A stretch of 64,000 nt of DNA from Paraburkholderia edwinii (GCF_019428685.1 NZ_CP080096.1:558001-622000); one strand, 5' to 3'. Positions 38,001 to 46,810 are shown, counted from the first letter of the stretch. A program made the numbers and translations. The notes: a model not told the origin generated them from the letters alone.

Positions 38001-41000
38001 ACGTGCAGTCGGGCAAGGTGTGGCAGCAGTACTCGCAATTCACGTTCACGAGCGCCAACGCATTCTTCCCGAACCTGGCGGCCAATGCGGGCAACGTCGC
38101 GCCGCAACTGCCGGTCGACGCGGGCCAGCTGGTGCTGTCGGCGAAAACCGGGCTGTCGCTCGGCGCGAAGCTCGATACCGCAGCCGGTCCTGGCGGTGCG
38201 CCGGCGGAAGTCGACATCGCTTCGCAGGACATCCAGATCGTCGGCAATGGCGAGGCTGCCTTGCCGGGCTATCTGCAGATCAGCGCGGATCAGCTCGATG
38301 CGCTCGACGCAGGCAGCCTGCTGATTGGCGGCACGCGCAAGCAGACGAATAGCGGTTTCACGATCGACGCGATTTCTAACAGCGTCGTGGTGTCGAACGA
38401 CGCGTCGAATCCGTTGACCGGGCCCGAGATTCTGCTCGTGACGAAGACGGACCCGAGTGGCGCCGATGTGAACGCGAAGAATGGTCTGCGCATCGACGCG
38501 GGTAGCGTGATCGAAGCACAGGGCACCTTCCCTGCGGCAAAGGATTTGCCGATCACCATTGGCGTGGCGCCCGGCAGCGACGGCAGTGGCGGCATATCGG
38601 GCGACGGCGCGCTCCTGCGCGTGTCGAACGGCGCGGACGCGACCGTGACGCGCCTTGATACAACGGATGCATCAACGAACCCCGGCCTGCTGACGGTCGG
38701 CGCCGGCGCGACGCTGACCGGTGGCCAGTCGCTCACGCTCGACTCGTCGGGCAACCTGAAGTTCGATCCGACCGCGACGTTCTCGGGCAACACGATCGCC
38801 GTTGATGGCTCCGCAATCACATTCACGGACCAGACGGGCGATGCCGCGGCTGCGCTGCCGGGCTTCGTGATCGGCGCGGCACAGCTTGCGCAACTGTCGA
38901 ACGCGCAAATGCTGATCCTGCGCAGTTCGGGCGCGATGAATTTCGACGGCAACGTCGATGTGACGTTCGGCCCGAATGTCGACCTCAGCGCGGGCCTGTT
39001 CGTGAGCGACGGCGGTGCGACCACGCTGAACGGCAAGCAGATCGAATTCACGAATGAACTGGGCGGGCCGGCGACGAACGGCGCAGCCGGTAGCGGCACG
39101 CTAACCGTCAACGCCAACGAAATCGACTTCGGCGCGGGCGACAAGACGACCTCGGGCTTCGGTTCGGCCGTATTCAATGCGACGGGCGGCATTGTCGGCC
39201 AGAACACGGGCACGTTCGATTTCGGCGCGACACCGGTGACGATGAATGCGCCGGTCTACATGGCCGACACCAGCTCGAGTCAGACGATCAAGACGACCGG
39301 TGTGTTGACGTTGAATGCGGCTTCCGGTACGGCGCTTCCTCTCGCGCCGGTGGGCGGAGAAATCTCGTTCACGGGCGGCACGCTCAACGACAACGGCGCG
39401 ACCATCGAGGCACCGGCGGGCAATGTGAGTCTCGAAGCCACCACCGGCGATCTGACCATCAGCGCCGGCTCGCTTGTCAGCTCGGCGGGCGTGGCGAAGC
39501 AGTTCTTCGACATCACCGCCTTTGCACCGGCGGGTTCGATCACACTGACGGCGGACGAGGGCAGCGTGAACGTACAGTCCGGTGCAACGCTCGATTTCTC
39601 GGGCGCAAGCCAGGGCGGAGCGGCAGGCAGCGTGTCGCTGTCGGCGCCGGAGCAGGTGGTGAACCTGAACGGCACGCTCAAGGGCAATGCCGCAGCGGGT
39701 TTCATGGGCGGCTCGTTCTCTCTCGATACGGGCGGCGCAGTCGATCTCGACAGCCTCGCCACCACGCTGGCGACGAGCGGCGTGAACAACGCGATCTCGG
39801 TGGAGACTCATACCGGCAATCTGACGCTGTCATCGGGCAACACGCTTACCGCACATCGGGTATCGCTCACGGCCGATGGTGGCGCGGGCGGTGAGAACTC
39901 GGATGAGGGCAAGGTCATCATCGGCGGAACGATCAATGCGTCGGGCCTCGCGGGCGGCGAGATCGATCTTTTCGGCAAGAGCGGCGTCGATGTCGAAGGC
40001 TCGCTGATTGCGATCGCGTGTCTGCCGGGTGGTCCATGCGACGATACCCATTTCAATCCGAACCAGCGCGGCGGCACGGTCAATATCGGCACCACCGGCA
40101 ACGGCAGCACGACGAGCCTGAACTCGACCTACGGCTACGAGAACGTGACGCCGGACCAGTCGGGTGTCATTACGCTTGGTGGCAATTCGCTGATCGACGT
40201 AACCGGCGGGACTGCTGGCGGACTGTCGGGCGGCACGGTCAACTTCCGCGCGCCGATCACGACGGATGGCACGGTCAACGTGACGGTGACGCCGGGTGCG
40301 ACGATTACCGGCTCCCGCGCAACGACGCTCGAAGCGTACGCGGTATGGAGTACCGACGACCAGAGCACGAACGCGGCGCAGCACTTCGACGGCATCGTCG
40401 ACCCTGCCGGCTGGTTCGGCGACACCGTTGCCGGCGCTGGCCAGCCGGGCATGGTGGCGGGCACCTGGACCGACCAGAACGGCAACCCGTTGCCGGCGCC
40501 GACGCCGGATCAACTGGCGGATTATCTGAAGAACGATTTCTTCACGCCGACGCAGGCCAACACCGACCACCAGACGTTCTACGGCTATGTCAACAATGAC
40601 GGAACGACGCCCGGCACGTTGATGAGCTTCGTGCAGAAGGGCGTGGACGGCGTCGCCGCCCAGTTCGCCAATACGGGCATTACCGTCGCGCCGGGTATCG
40701 AACTGGACAACCCCGATGCGAACATCAATAACGGCAACATCTCGATTCTGACGAACTGGAACCTGGGCGCAGGAAGCTCCCCGACCAATCAGGCGTTCCG
40801 TTTCCTTCTCAATGGCGCCGCGCCGATCATCACGTTCCGTGCCGAGAACAACGTCGAGGTCAAGGCGAGCCTTTCGGACGGGTTCTTCCAGATTTCGAAT
40901 CCTGTGACACCGGGCGCGGTGTTCGATCTCTACGTGCCGCCGTTTAGCGATCAAGGCACGGCGAACACGCTGTATAGCTCGACGGCTAGCTCGTACGGAT

Positions 41001-44000
41001 TTGACCTGGCGTACTACGGATATAACTCGGGATCTGCATTCCCGTACGGAAACATCACGCATGCACCGGCCAGTTTTTCGGGGCAGCCAACAGACGACAT
41101 CAAGGCATACTTCGCGCTCTACGAGGCGTACGCCGACTTTTTACTGGCTCCGGCCTCGGGCGGGACCTGGCAGGGAATCCCGAACGTTGCAGCTATCTGG
41201 CAATCGAGAAAGGGCCTTCCCGCGTCCGGTCTCGCCGCTCCGACGGCACCCGACTCGCTGACGCAAATGAACGACCCGGTGCTGTACCTGCTTTATCTGC
41301 AGCAATACGAGTCTTACCTCGTCGCCAGCACGCCGGTTGGCGCACCTACGACGGTACTGCCGCCGCAGGCGCCGATCGGCGAAGGTGTCAACCCTGCTTC
41401 ATTCAGCAACATCGGGCAGACGGTCAGCGTGACCGCCGCGCCGACGGTCGACAACACCCCCTCGCCGGTAGGTAATGCGATCAATCCTTTGCCGATGCAG
41501 TCCGCTTCGCTGAGCGGCGGGCCGAGTTCGTCGTTCCGCATCGTGGCCGGCGCAAACATCGACAGTGCCAATCCGCTGGCCGTCCAGGCCGCGTCGATGT
41601 TCAGCGCAAACGGACAGGGCAATGTGACGCTGAGCGGCCAGTTCGACTATGTCGACGCGAACGGCCGCATGATCATTGCTCCAACCATGATTCGCACGGG
41701 AACCGGTTCGATCGAGGTTGCGGCTGGCAATGACGTGTCGCTGTTCGACGCGTCGCAGCAGACGAACGACTCGACGGATATTGTCGTGCCGGGCGTGATT
41801 TATACCGCCGGTGCGCCAGCGGCGGGATCGCCCGCGGTGGGCGAGACGGCGAGCATCCTGAAGGGTGGTGTCAATCAGCCTGATCTGCTCGTCACGCCCG
41901 CGGTGAATCCCGATTCGGCCGGCGACATATCGATCTTCGCGCAGGGCGATATCAACGGGCTGCAAAATGTGGTCGACACGTCCGGCGCGGTGACCGGCAC
42001 TGCGGGTCAGAACATCAGCCAGTTCTGGACGCAGTGGATGCAAAGCGGCAACGTCACGGCAAGCGGTTCGAACGCAATCGTGCAGACCTCAATCAACTTC
42101 GGTTCGTTCGATCAGGGCGTATTGAGCGCCGGCGGCAACGTTAACGTCAGCGCGGGCGGAAACATCTCTGACCTTGCCGTGTCGTTGCCCACGACGTGGT
42201 ATCGAACGAGCACGGACCTCAGCGCTCCGGTGACCACGGTCGGCGGAGGCAATCTGACCGTGACCGCGGGCGGTAACCTGTTCAGCGGCGACTACTTCGT
42301 CGCAAACGGCACCGGGACCATTTCCGCGGGAGGGCAAATCGGCGCCGACTTAACCGTGCCGTCGACCCTGCTGGGGAAGGGCCCTTTCCCGGTCGCGCCT
42401 ATCTTTGCCGAGCAGAACGGTGTACTCAATATCAGCGCCCGGCAGGGCGTGAATATTGGCGCCGTGGTCGATCCGTCCTATCTTCCGGGCGGAGATGATC
42501 AGGCTTACTCAGCGTCGTCGGCGCTGAACGTCGTTTCCACGACCGGAGATATCCAGTTCGGCACGCTGGACCAGAGCGCAGCGAGCGGGTTGAACATGAG
42601 CTCGCCGTCCAGCAACGTCTTGCCTGCGACCGTGGATTTGACGGCATTCACCGGTGGCATCGCCGTTCAGTCGGCAGGATGGCTGTTCCCGTCGGCGACC
42701 GGAAATCTGAACCTGATCGCGGATCAGTCGATCAGTCTTTCGGACGTGGCCAGCGCAAGCCGTCAGGGAGAAAGCCCCGTGTTCGGCATGCTGGACGTCG
42801 ATCCGTCGGCCATGCCTTCGCCGACGAATCCGGACGCACCGGTTCCGCTACCTGTCGATATCAATGCCGCCGCTCACTCGCAAACACCGCTGCATGCCGA
42901 CGATACGGTCCCGGCGCGCGTCTACAGTCTTAACGGCAGTATTGTCGATGGCGTTATGAGAGCAGCCGGACAGGAGGATGCCGGCTTCTTCGAAGGCCTT
43001 GTCGCGCTGGCAACGGATAAGCCGGTTTTTATCGAGGCGGGCCTGGACATTACCAACCTGTCGTTCCGCGGTCAGAACCTGCGGGAGGATGACGTTACAA
43101 GGATCATTGCCGGACGCGATATTGCGGATACGCCGTTGCCCACCAATGGCGGCGGCGCGATACCTGGACTCGTGCTCGGTGGCCCGGGCGCCTTCGATGT
43201 GGAAGCAGGCCGCAATATCGGGCCGTTGACGAACGAACAGCAGGTCACCGACTCCGCTGCTCCGGGTATTAACAAGGTGCCGACGGTTCTCGGTATCGAA
43301 ACCGTTGGCAATGCAGATAATCCAAACCTGCCGCACGAGAGTGCGACCATCCAGGTTCTGTTCGGTATCAGTCCGGGAGTTGACTACAGCGATTTTATTG
43401 CCGCATACGTCAATCCGTTCACTTCGGTACTCGGATTCCAGAATTCAGGGGCGGCGCTGATCGAGTTCATGACGCTATATGACGCCGGTCAGCGCGTCGA
43501 CACGGGGCTTGTGAAAGACGAGGTCGCAGCGCTGAACAGCGTCGGTCCGATGACAGTCGCGCAGGCGTGGACGCAGTTCGAGGCACTGCCGTCTTTCGCT
43601 CAGCATATTTTTGCGCGGAACGTGTTTTCCAATGTGCTGACGGAAGTCGGCAACGACTTCAACAATCCGGCGAGCCCGTTTCATGGGCAGTTTGCGCGCG
43701 GATACCAGGCGATCAACACGCTTTTCCCCGCGTCGCTTGGTTACACGGCGAACAATCTGGACGGCGGTACGAACGGTGCGAACACGCTGGTTCAGACCGG
43801 CAATCTGGACATCCGCAGTACGACGATCCAGACGCAGCAGGGCGGCGATGTGTCGATATTCGGCCCGGGTGGCCAGGCACTGGTCGGCAGTACATCGGCG
43901 CCGCCGGAAATCGTCAACGGTACCGGTCAGGTTGTCGCCGGACCAGGCACGATGGGTATTCTCACGCTCGAACAAGGCGACATCAACATCTTCACCGACC

Positions 44001-44674
44001 AGAGCGTCCTGCTCGCGCAAAGCCGCATCTTCACCGAGCAAGGCGGCAACATGACCATCTGGAGTTCGAACGGCGACATTAATGCGGGTAAGGGATCGAA
44101 GTCGTCAGCGGACGTTCCGGCGCCGATCTTCGCGTGTGATCCGAATCACTTCTGTACGGTCGATGCGCGCGGTGAAGTGACCGGCGCGGGCATCGCAACG
44201 CTGCAGACCATCCCCGGTGCGGCTCCGGGCGACGTCAATCTGATTGCACCGCGCGGTACGGTCGACGCAGGCGACGCGGGTATTCGTGTATCAGGAACGC
44301 TGAACGTCGCGGCGCTGCACGTCGCGAATGCGAACAACATCCAGGCGCAGAAGCAGACAGGCATTCAGACTGCGCCGACGGTGGATACCGGCGCGCTGAC
44401 GGCCGCAAGCTCGGCATCGTCCGCGGCAAGCCAGATGGCGCAGGAAATAGCGAAGCGCAATTCGGCCGGCGTCCCGCATCGTCACTGGATTATCTCGGTG
44501 CAGGTGGAAGGCTTCGGCGACTCCGGCGATGACGACGACAAGAAGAAGCGCAGGGGCCAGCAAGTTGGATACGACTCCTCAAGCGCTGTATCCATCGTCG
44601 GATTCGGGTCGGTGGGCGCGACTCAGCGAGCGGTCTTGAGCAAGGGAGAGCAGGAGAAGCTGGGGAAAATCTAG
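32042..44674 (+). CDS. Giant filamentous-haemagglutinin-like exoprotein (TpsA-type N-terminus)
   Basis: This 4,210-residue protein is predicted to be exported and to fold as a long beta-helix. An extended signal peptide runs to about residue 43 (CRAIAVMVAAGFAAHAHA). An FHA/TPS-type domain follows (about 150-330), with VTVEVDQTSQNAVATW, NNWVILNRIMDP and NRNGILFGAG near residue 240. The bulk is Gly/Ser/Thr/Asn-rich repeats (GGSVTLAAGYGVDLQPGSLI and similar). The C-terminus is not a barrel: it ends with WIISVQVEGFGDSGDDDDKKK and LSKGEQEKLGKI, resembling FHA-family proteins carrying a DUF3739-type end. No TpsB/FhaC gene is present. ATG 32042 follows GGGGAAG; an earlier in-frame ATG at 31973 gives a poor signal. 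Its role is likely adhesion or matrix building. Confidence 0.85.
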   Translation: MAARARVEKHLHQSPIVLRANVRPVCRAIAVMVAAGFAAHAHAGMINLGAAGGRVPGSTGGAGGGGIPNLGISPQQALQASQPSIRNLANAAQGIAQQIAAQQAAAAAAAANAANVPNGLAPGGLQVGQGVTFNADGTPTATTSNLNNPNLWINANAPKQGVDSSGHVTVEVDQTSQNAVATWTTMNVGKQTTLYFNQSAGTQSNGANNWVILNRIMDPTGLPSQILGNVKAEGSVFVVNRNGILFGAGSQVNVHSLLASSLDLLNTTDTPTQGASDIVSSNKLFLNMQPGTQGGLAALESVVQGSSAQTGAPNEVLGLGNQVKVNSPTDYVLPGNITIEQGASITTQTQGTVSDGGFVMVAAPNVTNGGSITATGGQVILAAGVGVALRPNPLAPQQFLPEISGQLVIPTGPTSVIDITPAGSLVNTGIIQATRGTVDLLGSSVAQNGVVGVTTSVNTPGNITISTVDENPANTPSGTAYPGQLLVTNNQGGGADATNRAGLLTFGPGSVTTIMPDTDGETATSAPGTTFTPGSITMTAGSVWFQSGSLIEAPGSTVSVAALTPSSALDATPPGDTAVQGRILLDTGATIDVSGLSNVELSVAQSLVTVPLIGGNELADSPLLRDGFLFGLKNVVVDSTLSGTRSDGVPWVGSPLLNLAGLVSLIPRTVDQLLVNGGTVTLAGNEVMTAAGSSLNLNGGYVHFLGGMVNPTRLIDSSGAIVPIGDASPNDTYVGIAGQFVDNHPRWGISNSYFDPLLSGGTFEGDFIVGGNAGTLNIFASSAMVLDGDITAQALSGSKQVQDNNQAVGGTFNLGADPSSKVPGNLAALTQGSTTSTTGESGTVILQNSAPQLDNLAANFSIDTPIDTAAQNALSASDPNNVLANTVVPTSTLSDGGFANVNVTEDKIQGTGFVVPAGTQLNLQPGGSLTLNAPNVANAQIDGHLVVPSGTISILLSEDSTLTATPTEGNIVVGPDALLSTAGQWVNNDTQFAAGTTTGDSEFINGGSVTLAAGYGVDLQPGSLIDVSSGGEVQANGQMLMNNGIAQGKGGGVTLQTLLDQAGYPAVLPTDPLLHMDGTIRSFGFSGGGTLTLEVLGIQIGGDPAAAPSYTTVLPTDFFAQQGFGNYVLNAYLDATVAPGATVDVTQQNLLPNVQALQQTASGANLSGGGLTTVGTTDAFDRQSTDLVLTAGGYAAWHVTNSSTGTAPPVVPDYPGVTGAVTIGEGASVVADAGASIGLGSPAQVTVLGSLIAPGGSIALIADSGGGSSFELTGQYNGTGGVFTGPGKSVWLGPDSLLDVAGVALTDPFAAPVQNGLSTIIPVTGKVLAGGSVTISDDSGYIVAQAGSRIDVSGASANFDQFQANRQFVSQPVWSDAGSVTLVASSGLLFDGTLDAHGGAPQAQGGTLLIMFDPAVSGTPFGVGGNQPSLPGATALIIEQSGEFVPAGLQPGDSFASAIGTPPGVLQFAADRLDGSGVSTLVLGAPANTPLATQGTVPIAFSGNVNLNLAQAVVINAQTVAALGSDAIAQLSSTTTLASLLANEANGFATNGVTQTGTDVSITAPYVAFVGPTFRGSFITPVSPIFAVGDGKLSVNASFIDLENQFQLNNFGQANFTSSGDIRLSSSNALSPGLLFTSGNLTFKAADLYPSTGSTFILDAVGPTTDANGDRAPTTITFEANGASDVPLSAGGTLLVDATDIVQGGTVRAPAGSLIFGVGDSNDAATQAQFNWGTSAPPPLVSTNSVTFASGSLTSVSEGGAIIPFGTTVDGVEWQFNPVPNANAAPDVTAPPSKFVGANGSNVALNAGATIDLSGGGDLQAAEFVAGTGGTRNVLQQFSVSFASNPGGTAIPVNANGSNVYAILPGKQSPVAAYDPMFAQNLQPSTNANGSAGTTTKSDGVGQAGLNNAVGQSVYLSGVPGLPAGFYTLLPGMYATLPGAFRVTVSSATGPVAPGASQTLPDGTVQVGGYFGNSLSGTRSGTPTLFDVQSGKVWQQYSQFTFTSANAFFPNLAANAGNVAPQLPVDAGQLVLSAKTGLSLGAKLDTAAGPGGAPAEVDIASQDIQIVGNGEAALPGYLQISADQLDALDAGSLLIGGTRKQTNSGFTIDAISNSVVVSNDASNPLTGPEILLVTKTDPSGADVNAKNGLRIDAGSVIEAQGTFPAAKDLPITIGVAPGSDGSGGISGDGALLRVSNGADATVTRLDTTDASTNPGLLTVGAGATLTGGQSLTLDSSGNLKFDPTATFSGNTIAVDGSAITFTDQTGDAAAALPGFVIGAAQLAQLSNAQMLILRSSGAMNFDGNVDVTFGPNVDLSAGLFVSDGGATTLNGKQIEFTNELGGPATNGAAGSGTLTVNANEIDFGAGDKTTSGFGSAVFNATGGIVGQNTGTFDFGATPVTMNAPVYMADTSSSQTIKTTGVLTLNAASGTALPLAPVGGEISFTGGTLNDNGATIEAPAGNVSLEATTGDLTISAGSLVSSAGVAKQFFDITAFAPAGSITLTADEGSVNVQSGATLDFSGASQGGAAGSVSLSAPEQVVNLNGTLKGNAAAGFMGGSFSLDTGGAVDLDSLATTLATSGVNNAISVETHTGNLTLSSGNTLTAHRVSLTADGGAGGENSDEGKVIIGGTINASGLAGGEIDLFGKSGVDVEGSLIAIACLPGGPCDDTHFNPNQRGGTVNIGTTGNGSTTSLNSTYGYENVTPDQSGVITLGGNSLIDVTGGTAGGLSGGTVNFRAPITTDGTVNVTVTPGATITGSRATTLEAYAVWSTDDQSTNAAQHFDGIVDPAGWFGDTVAGAGQPGMVAGTWTDQNGNPLPAPTPDQLADYLKNDFFTPTQANTDHQTFYGYVNNDGTTPGTLMSFVQKGVDGVAAQFANTGITVAPGIELDNPDANINNGNISILTNWNLGAGSSPTNQAFRFLLNGAAPIITFRAENNVEVKASLSDGFFQISNPVTPGAVFDLYVPPFSDQGTANTLYSSTASSYGFDLAYYGYNSGSAFPYGNITHAPASFSGQPTDDIKAYFALYEAYADFLLAPASGGTWQGIPNVAAIWQSRKGLPASGLAAPTAPDSLTQMNDPVLYLLYLQQYESYLVASTPVGAPTTVLPPQAPIGEGVNPASFSNIGQTVSVTAAPTVDNTPSPVGNAINPLPMQSASLSGGPSSSFRIVAGANIDSANPLAVQAASMFSANGQGNVTLSGQFDYVDANGRMIIAPTMIRTGTGSIEVAAGNDVSLFDASQQTNDSTDIVVPGVIYTAGAPAAGSPAVGETASILKGGVNQPDLLVTPAVNPDSAGDISIFAQGDINGLQNVVDTSGAVTGTAGQNISQFWTQWMQSGNVTASGSNAIVQTSINFGSFDQGVLSAGGNVNVSAGGNISDLAVSLPTTWYRTSTDLSAPVTTVGGGNLTVTAGGNLFSGDYFVANGTGTISAGGQIGADLTVPSTLLGKGPFPVAPIFAEQNGVLNISARQGVNIGAVVDPSYLPGGDDQAYSASSALNVVSTTGDIQFGTLDQSAASGLNMSSPSSNVLPATVDLTAFTGGIAVQSAGWLFPSATGNLNLIADQSISLSDVASASRQGESPVFGMLDVDPSAMPSPTNPDAPVPLPVDINAAAHSQTPLHADDTVPARVYSLNGSIVDGVMRAAGQEDAGFFEGLVALATDKPVFIEAGLDITNLSFRGQNLREDDVTRIIAGRDIADTPLPTNGGGAIPGLVLGGPGAFDVEAGRNIGPLTNEQQVTDSAAPGINKVPTVLGIETVGNADNPNLPHESATIQVLFGISPGVDYSDFIAAYVNPFTSVLGFQNSGAALIEFMTLYDAGQRVDTGLVKDEVAALNSVGPMTVAQAWTQFEALPSFAQHIFARNVFSNVLTEVGNDFNNPASPFHGQFARGYQAINTLFPASLGYTANNLDGGTNGANTLVQTGNLDIRSTTIQTQQGGDVSIFGPGGQALVGSTSAPPEIVNGTGQVVAGPGTMGILTLEQGDINIFTDQSVLLAQSRIFTEQGGNMTIWSSNGDINAGKGSKSSADVPAPIFACDPNHFCTVDARGEVTGAGIATLQTIPGAAPGDVNLIAPRGTVDAGDAGIRVSGTLNVAALHVANANNIQAQKQTGIQTAPTVDTGALTAASSASSAASQMAQEIAKRNSAGVPHRHWIISVQVEGFGDSGDDDDKKKRRGQQVGYDSSSAVSIVGFGSVGATQRAVLSKGEQEKLGKI

Positions 44675-44730
44675 TCTGGCTGGAAGGGGGGGGGTCGCGA
44701 TGCGTCGCAACTTAGCCTTCGATGCAGTCG

Positions 44731-44770
44731 AAAACGCCGTGTCCTCGATGGTCGAGGGGCACGGCGTTTT
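44731..44770. terminator. Bidirectional terminator 1 between the giant exoprotein and the DING-like gene
   Basis: AAAACGCCGTG pairs with CACGGCGTTTT across an inner CCTC/GAGG stem, giving a long hairpin with A-run and T-run on both sides. It can therefore end transcription from either strand. It lies 57 bases after the exoprotein stop. Confidence 0.8.
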
Positions 44771-44874
44771 GCATTTCCGGGTAAGCCGGCTGCTTTGCGC
44801 CGGCGATCGCAAGCCTAACTGGCTTATTGCCGATGTTGAACGTGAAATCGAAGTGCTTGCGAGCAGGAATAGAG

Positions 44875-44913
44875 AAAACGCCGTGCCTCAATGATTGAGG
44901 AGCACGGCGTTTT
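44875..44913. terminator. Bidirectional terminator 2, near-copy of terminator 1
   Basis: The outer stem AAAACGCCGTG / CACGGCGTTTT is identical to that of terminator 1, while the inner stem reads CTCA/TGAG. It lies 33 bases after the DING-like gene stop on the minus strand. The pair look like a duplicated terminator. Confidence 0.85.
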
Positions 44914-44945
44914 GCGTAGCTAGCGACGCTAGCCTAACCGATCGA

Positions 44946-46235
44946 TTAGCGGCCAGCCAGGGCGCCGCAAACCGTCGTGTTGCCGATGTTGAGCGTGTTG
45001 CGAGCGCCGGCCGTGAGGAACGTGTTGTTGATCGCGGTCGCGAAGGCAGACGGCACCGTGGCGAAGCCGTTGCCATTCAGGATGGCGCCGTTGCTCGCGT
45101 AGTGCAGGTTCAGGAAGTCCACCACCGAAGCGGCGACCGTCGGCGTATTGCCGTGGTTCGCGTAGCACTGGCTGACGATGATCTGGCTCGTGCCGGAGAT
45201 CGGATAGCCGGTCGACGGATCGGCTGCGTTCGGAACCCACGCGGCCGGGCTGGCTGCTGCCGTGCCCGTCGGGGCAGCGAACGTGCCGACTGCCAACGAC
45301 GCTTGCGCGAACGTCGGGACCACGTCCGTGCCGGTCGTGCGGTTACGCAGGCTGGCCACCGACAGCTGGTTGGCTGCAGCCGATGCGCTCGACGGAGCGA
45401 GGAACGTGTTCGTCCAGTCCGGGCTCAGATAGCCGACAACCGGCGTCGTGCTCGACTTGATGAACTGTGCGACACCGCCGCTGCCCGATGCCGGCTTGAA
45501 GCTGGTGGGCGGCGTCGATTGCGGGAACAGGCCTGCGAAGTTCTGCGTTTCGACGAACGTGATCGGCAGGTTGGCAACGCCGGACGTCGGGCAAACCTTG
45601 GCCAGGTGTGCCGTCAACAGGTCGGTCGTACCGCTGTTGTCCGAACGGTAAACCACCGTGATCGCACCAGCCGGGTACTTCGAACCGTTGTCCGGGTTCG
45701 TGACCTGGTTCCAGTTGGTGAAGGCGCCAGAGAAGATACCGCAGAGGTCAGCGTCGTTGAGCGCAACCGTCGGCGTCGTGCTGCCGGGCAGAGCCGGGCC
45801 CGTCGCAGCCGAGCCGCCAGCTTGACCAGCCGTCGCGTTCGCGAGCGGAATCGTGATCGGCGTGACGATATACGGAATCTGGATCAGCGGACCATCAGTC
45901 TTCGCGCGGCCGTTCTGATAGTTCGAGATCTGGGTTGCCGTCAGCGGGGCATCGCTGTTTGCGAAGATAACCGTGGCGCTCAGGCCCGAGCTGAGTAGCG
46001 TCGAGTCATTGTTCAGGAACGCGTTCTGGCCAGCGCCCGAACCAACGCCGAAGTACGTAACGACGCCATCAGCGGCGGGGAAAACCGCGCTTTCCGAACC
46101 GATCGTCGGCTGAACGAGCGTCGAGCCACCGCCGAGCAGCGACGGAACCGTTTGAGCCATCGCTGCCGAAGCAACGCCAAAGCCCGAGATAACGAGTGCT
46201 ACAGCCAGGCTGATCTTACGCTTACTGGATTTCAT
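44946..46235 (-). CDS. DING/PstS-like phosphate-binding exported protein
   Basis: This 429-residue protein has a Sec signal peptide (ISLAVALVISGFGVASAAMA, cleavage before QTVPS). The mature N-terminus LLGGGSTLVQP is close to the DING-type GGGATLPQ start. Further DING/PstS hallmarks are GVGSGAGQNAFLNND, LCGIFSGAFTNWNQV, VVYRSDNSGTTDLLTAHL, WVPNAADPSTGYPI, SQCYA and the end LNIGNTTVCGALAG. Such proteins bind phosphate with high affinity; in Pseudomonas aeruginosa a DING protein is exported by the Hxc T2S system. Lying beside gspDEF and lacking a pstCAB transporter, this one is more likely a secreted T2S substrate than a transport component. GAAGGAA precedes the ATG. Confidence 0.85.
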   Translation of the reverse strand: MKSSKRKISLAVALVISGFGVASAAMAQTVPSLLGGGSTLVQPTIGSESAVFPAADGVVTYFGVGSGAGQNAFLNNDSTLLSSGLSATVIFANSDAPLTATQISNYQNGRAKTDGPLIQIPYIVTPITIPLANATAGQAGGSAATGPALPGSTTPTVALNDADLCGIFSGAFTNWNQVTNPDNGSKYPAGAITVVYRSDNSGTTDLLTAHLAKVCPTSGVANLPITFVETQNFAGLFPQSTPPTSFKPASGSGGVAQFIKSSTTPVVGYLSPDWTNTFLAPSSASAAANQLSVASLRNRTTGTDVVPTFAQASLAVGTFAAPTGTAAASPAAWVPNAADPSTGYPISGTSQIIVSQCYANHGNTPTVAASVVDFLNLHYASNGAILNGNGFATVPSAFATAINNTFLTAGARNTLNIGNTTVCGALAGR

Positions 46236-46340
46236 GAAAATTCCTTCAAGTGAAGATAACGGGGGAACCAGCTGTGAAACAGTGACGCGTTTGCGTCGAC
46301 TGCCGGGAGCAATTTAGACGGTAATTGGCGGAATGAGCGT

Positions 46341-46377
46341 GAATTTTTAGTAACGGATGGTCCGTAACATTTTGTCA
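46341..46377. promoter_or_regulatory. Divergent copies (B and B') of the shared motif
   Basis: On the plus strand GGTCCGTAACATTTTGTCA occupies 46359-46377. On the minus strand TCCGTTAC occupies 46357-46350, with its core ending 115 bases before the DING-like start. The two cores overlap in a small palindrome, ACGGA-TGG-TCCGT. This arrangement could serve both directions of the 737-base intergenic region. Confidence 0.5.
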
Positions 46378-46394
46378 GTGTCAATTGGGCGATA

Positions 46395-46539
46395 GCCATT
46401 CGAATTGAATGGCAACTTTAAATGGAAGCTAAGTGCCAATTTTGACAAGGCTGTCCGTGCGCGCCCACGACAGCGCGTGCCATGTCGGCAAGCAGTCTTG
46501 CTGGGCAAGCCGCCGAACCTTATCCCGTAAGGTTCGGCG
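46395..46539 (+). other. Two hairpins downstream of motif B, possible small RNA or leader
   Basis: GCCATTC (46395-46401) pairs with GAATGGC (46407-46413). A stronger hairpin has CGCCGAACCTTA (46511-46522) pairing perfectly with TAAGGTTCGGCG (46528-46539) around TCCCG, a 12-bp stem. Neither is followed by a T-run. No protein-coding frame with plausible codon use covers this interval. From about 46,600 to 46,800 the sequence is markedly AT-richer than its surroundings. Confidence 0.35.
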
Positions 46540-46810
46540 CGCCGACCGAACGCGCCAATCGATGCGCAATAACTTCGCATGCACCACAACTTGCCTTACC
46601 CGTTCAAACAAACCACAAGCGCCATCGAACAATCACTTCGGCAATAAATCTTATCGAAGACCCGCATAAAACCTTAAACCTGTTTTAACTCGTCTAGACG
46701 ATCGAACATTTAAATAACCTGTGGCCGTTTTAAACCCAACCCCAATCCAACCGCTCAAATAACCACAAATCACCACACCCACCGCGCCTAAAACGCAGGC
46801 GTCAAAATGT

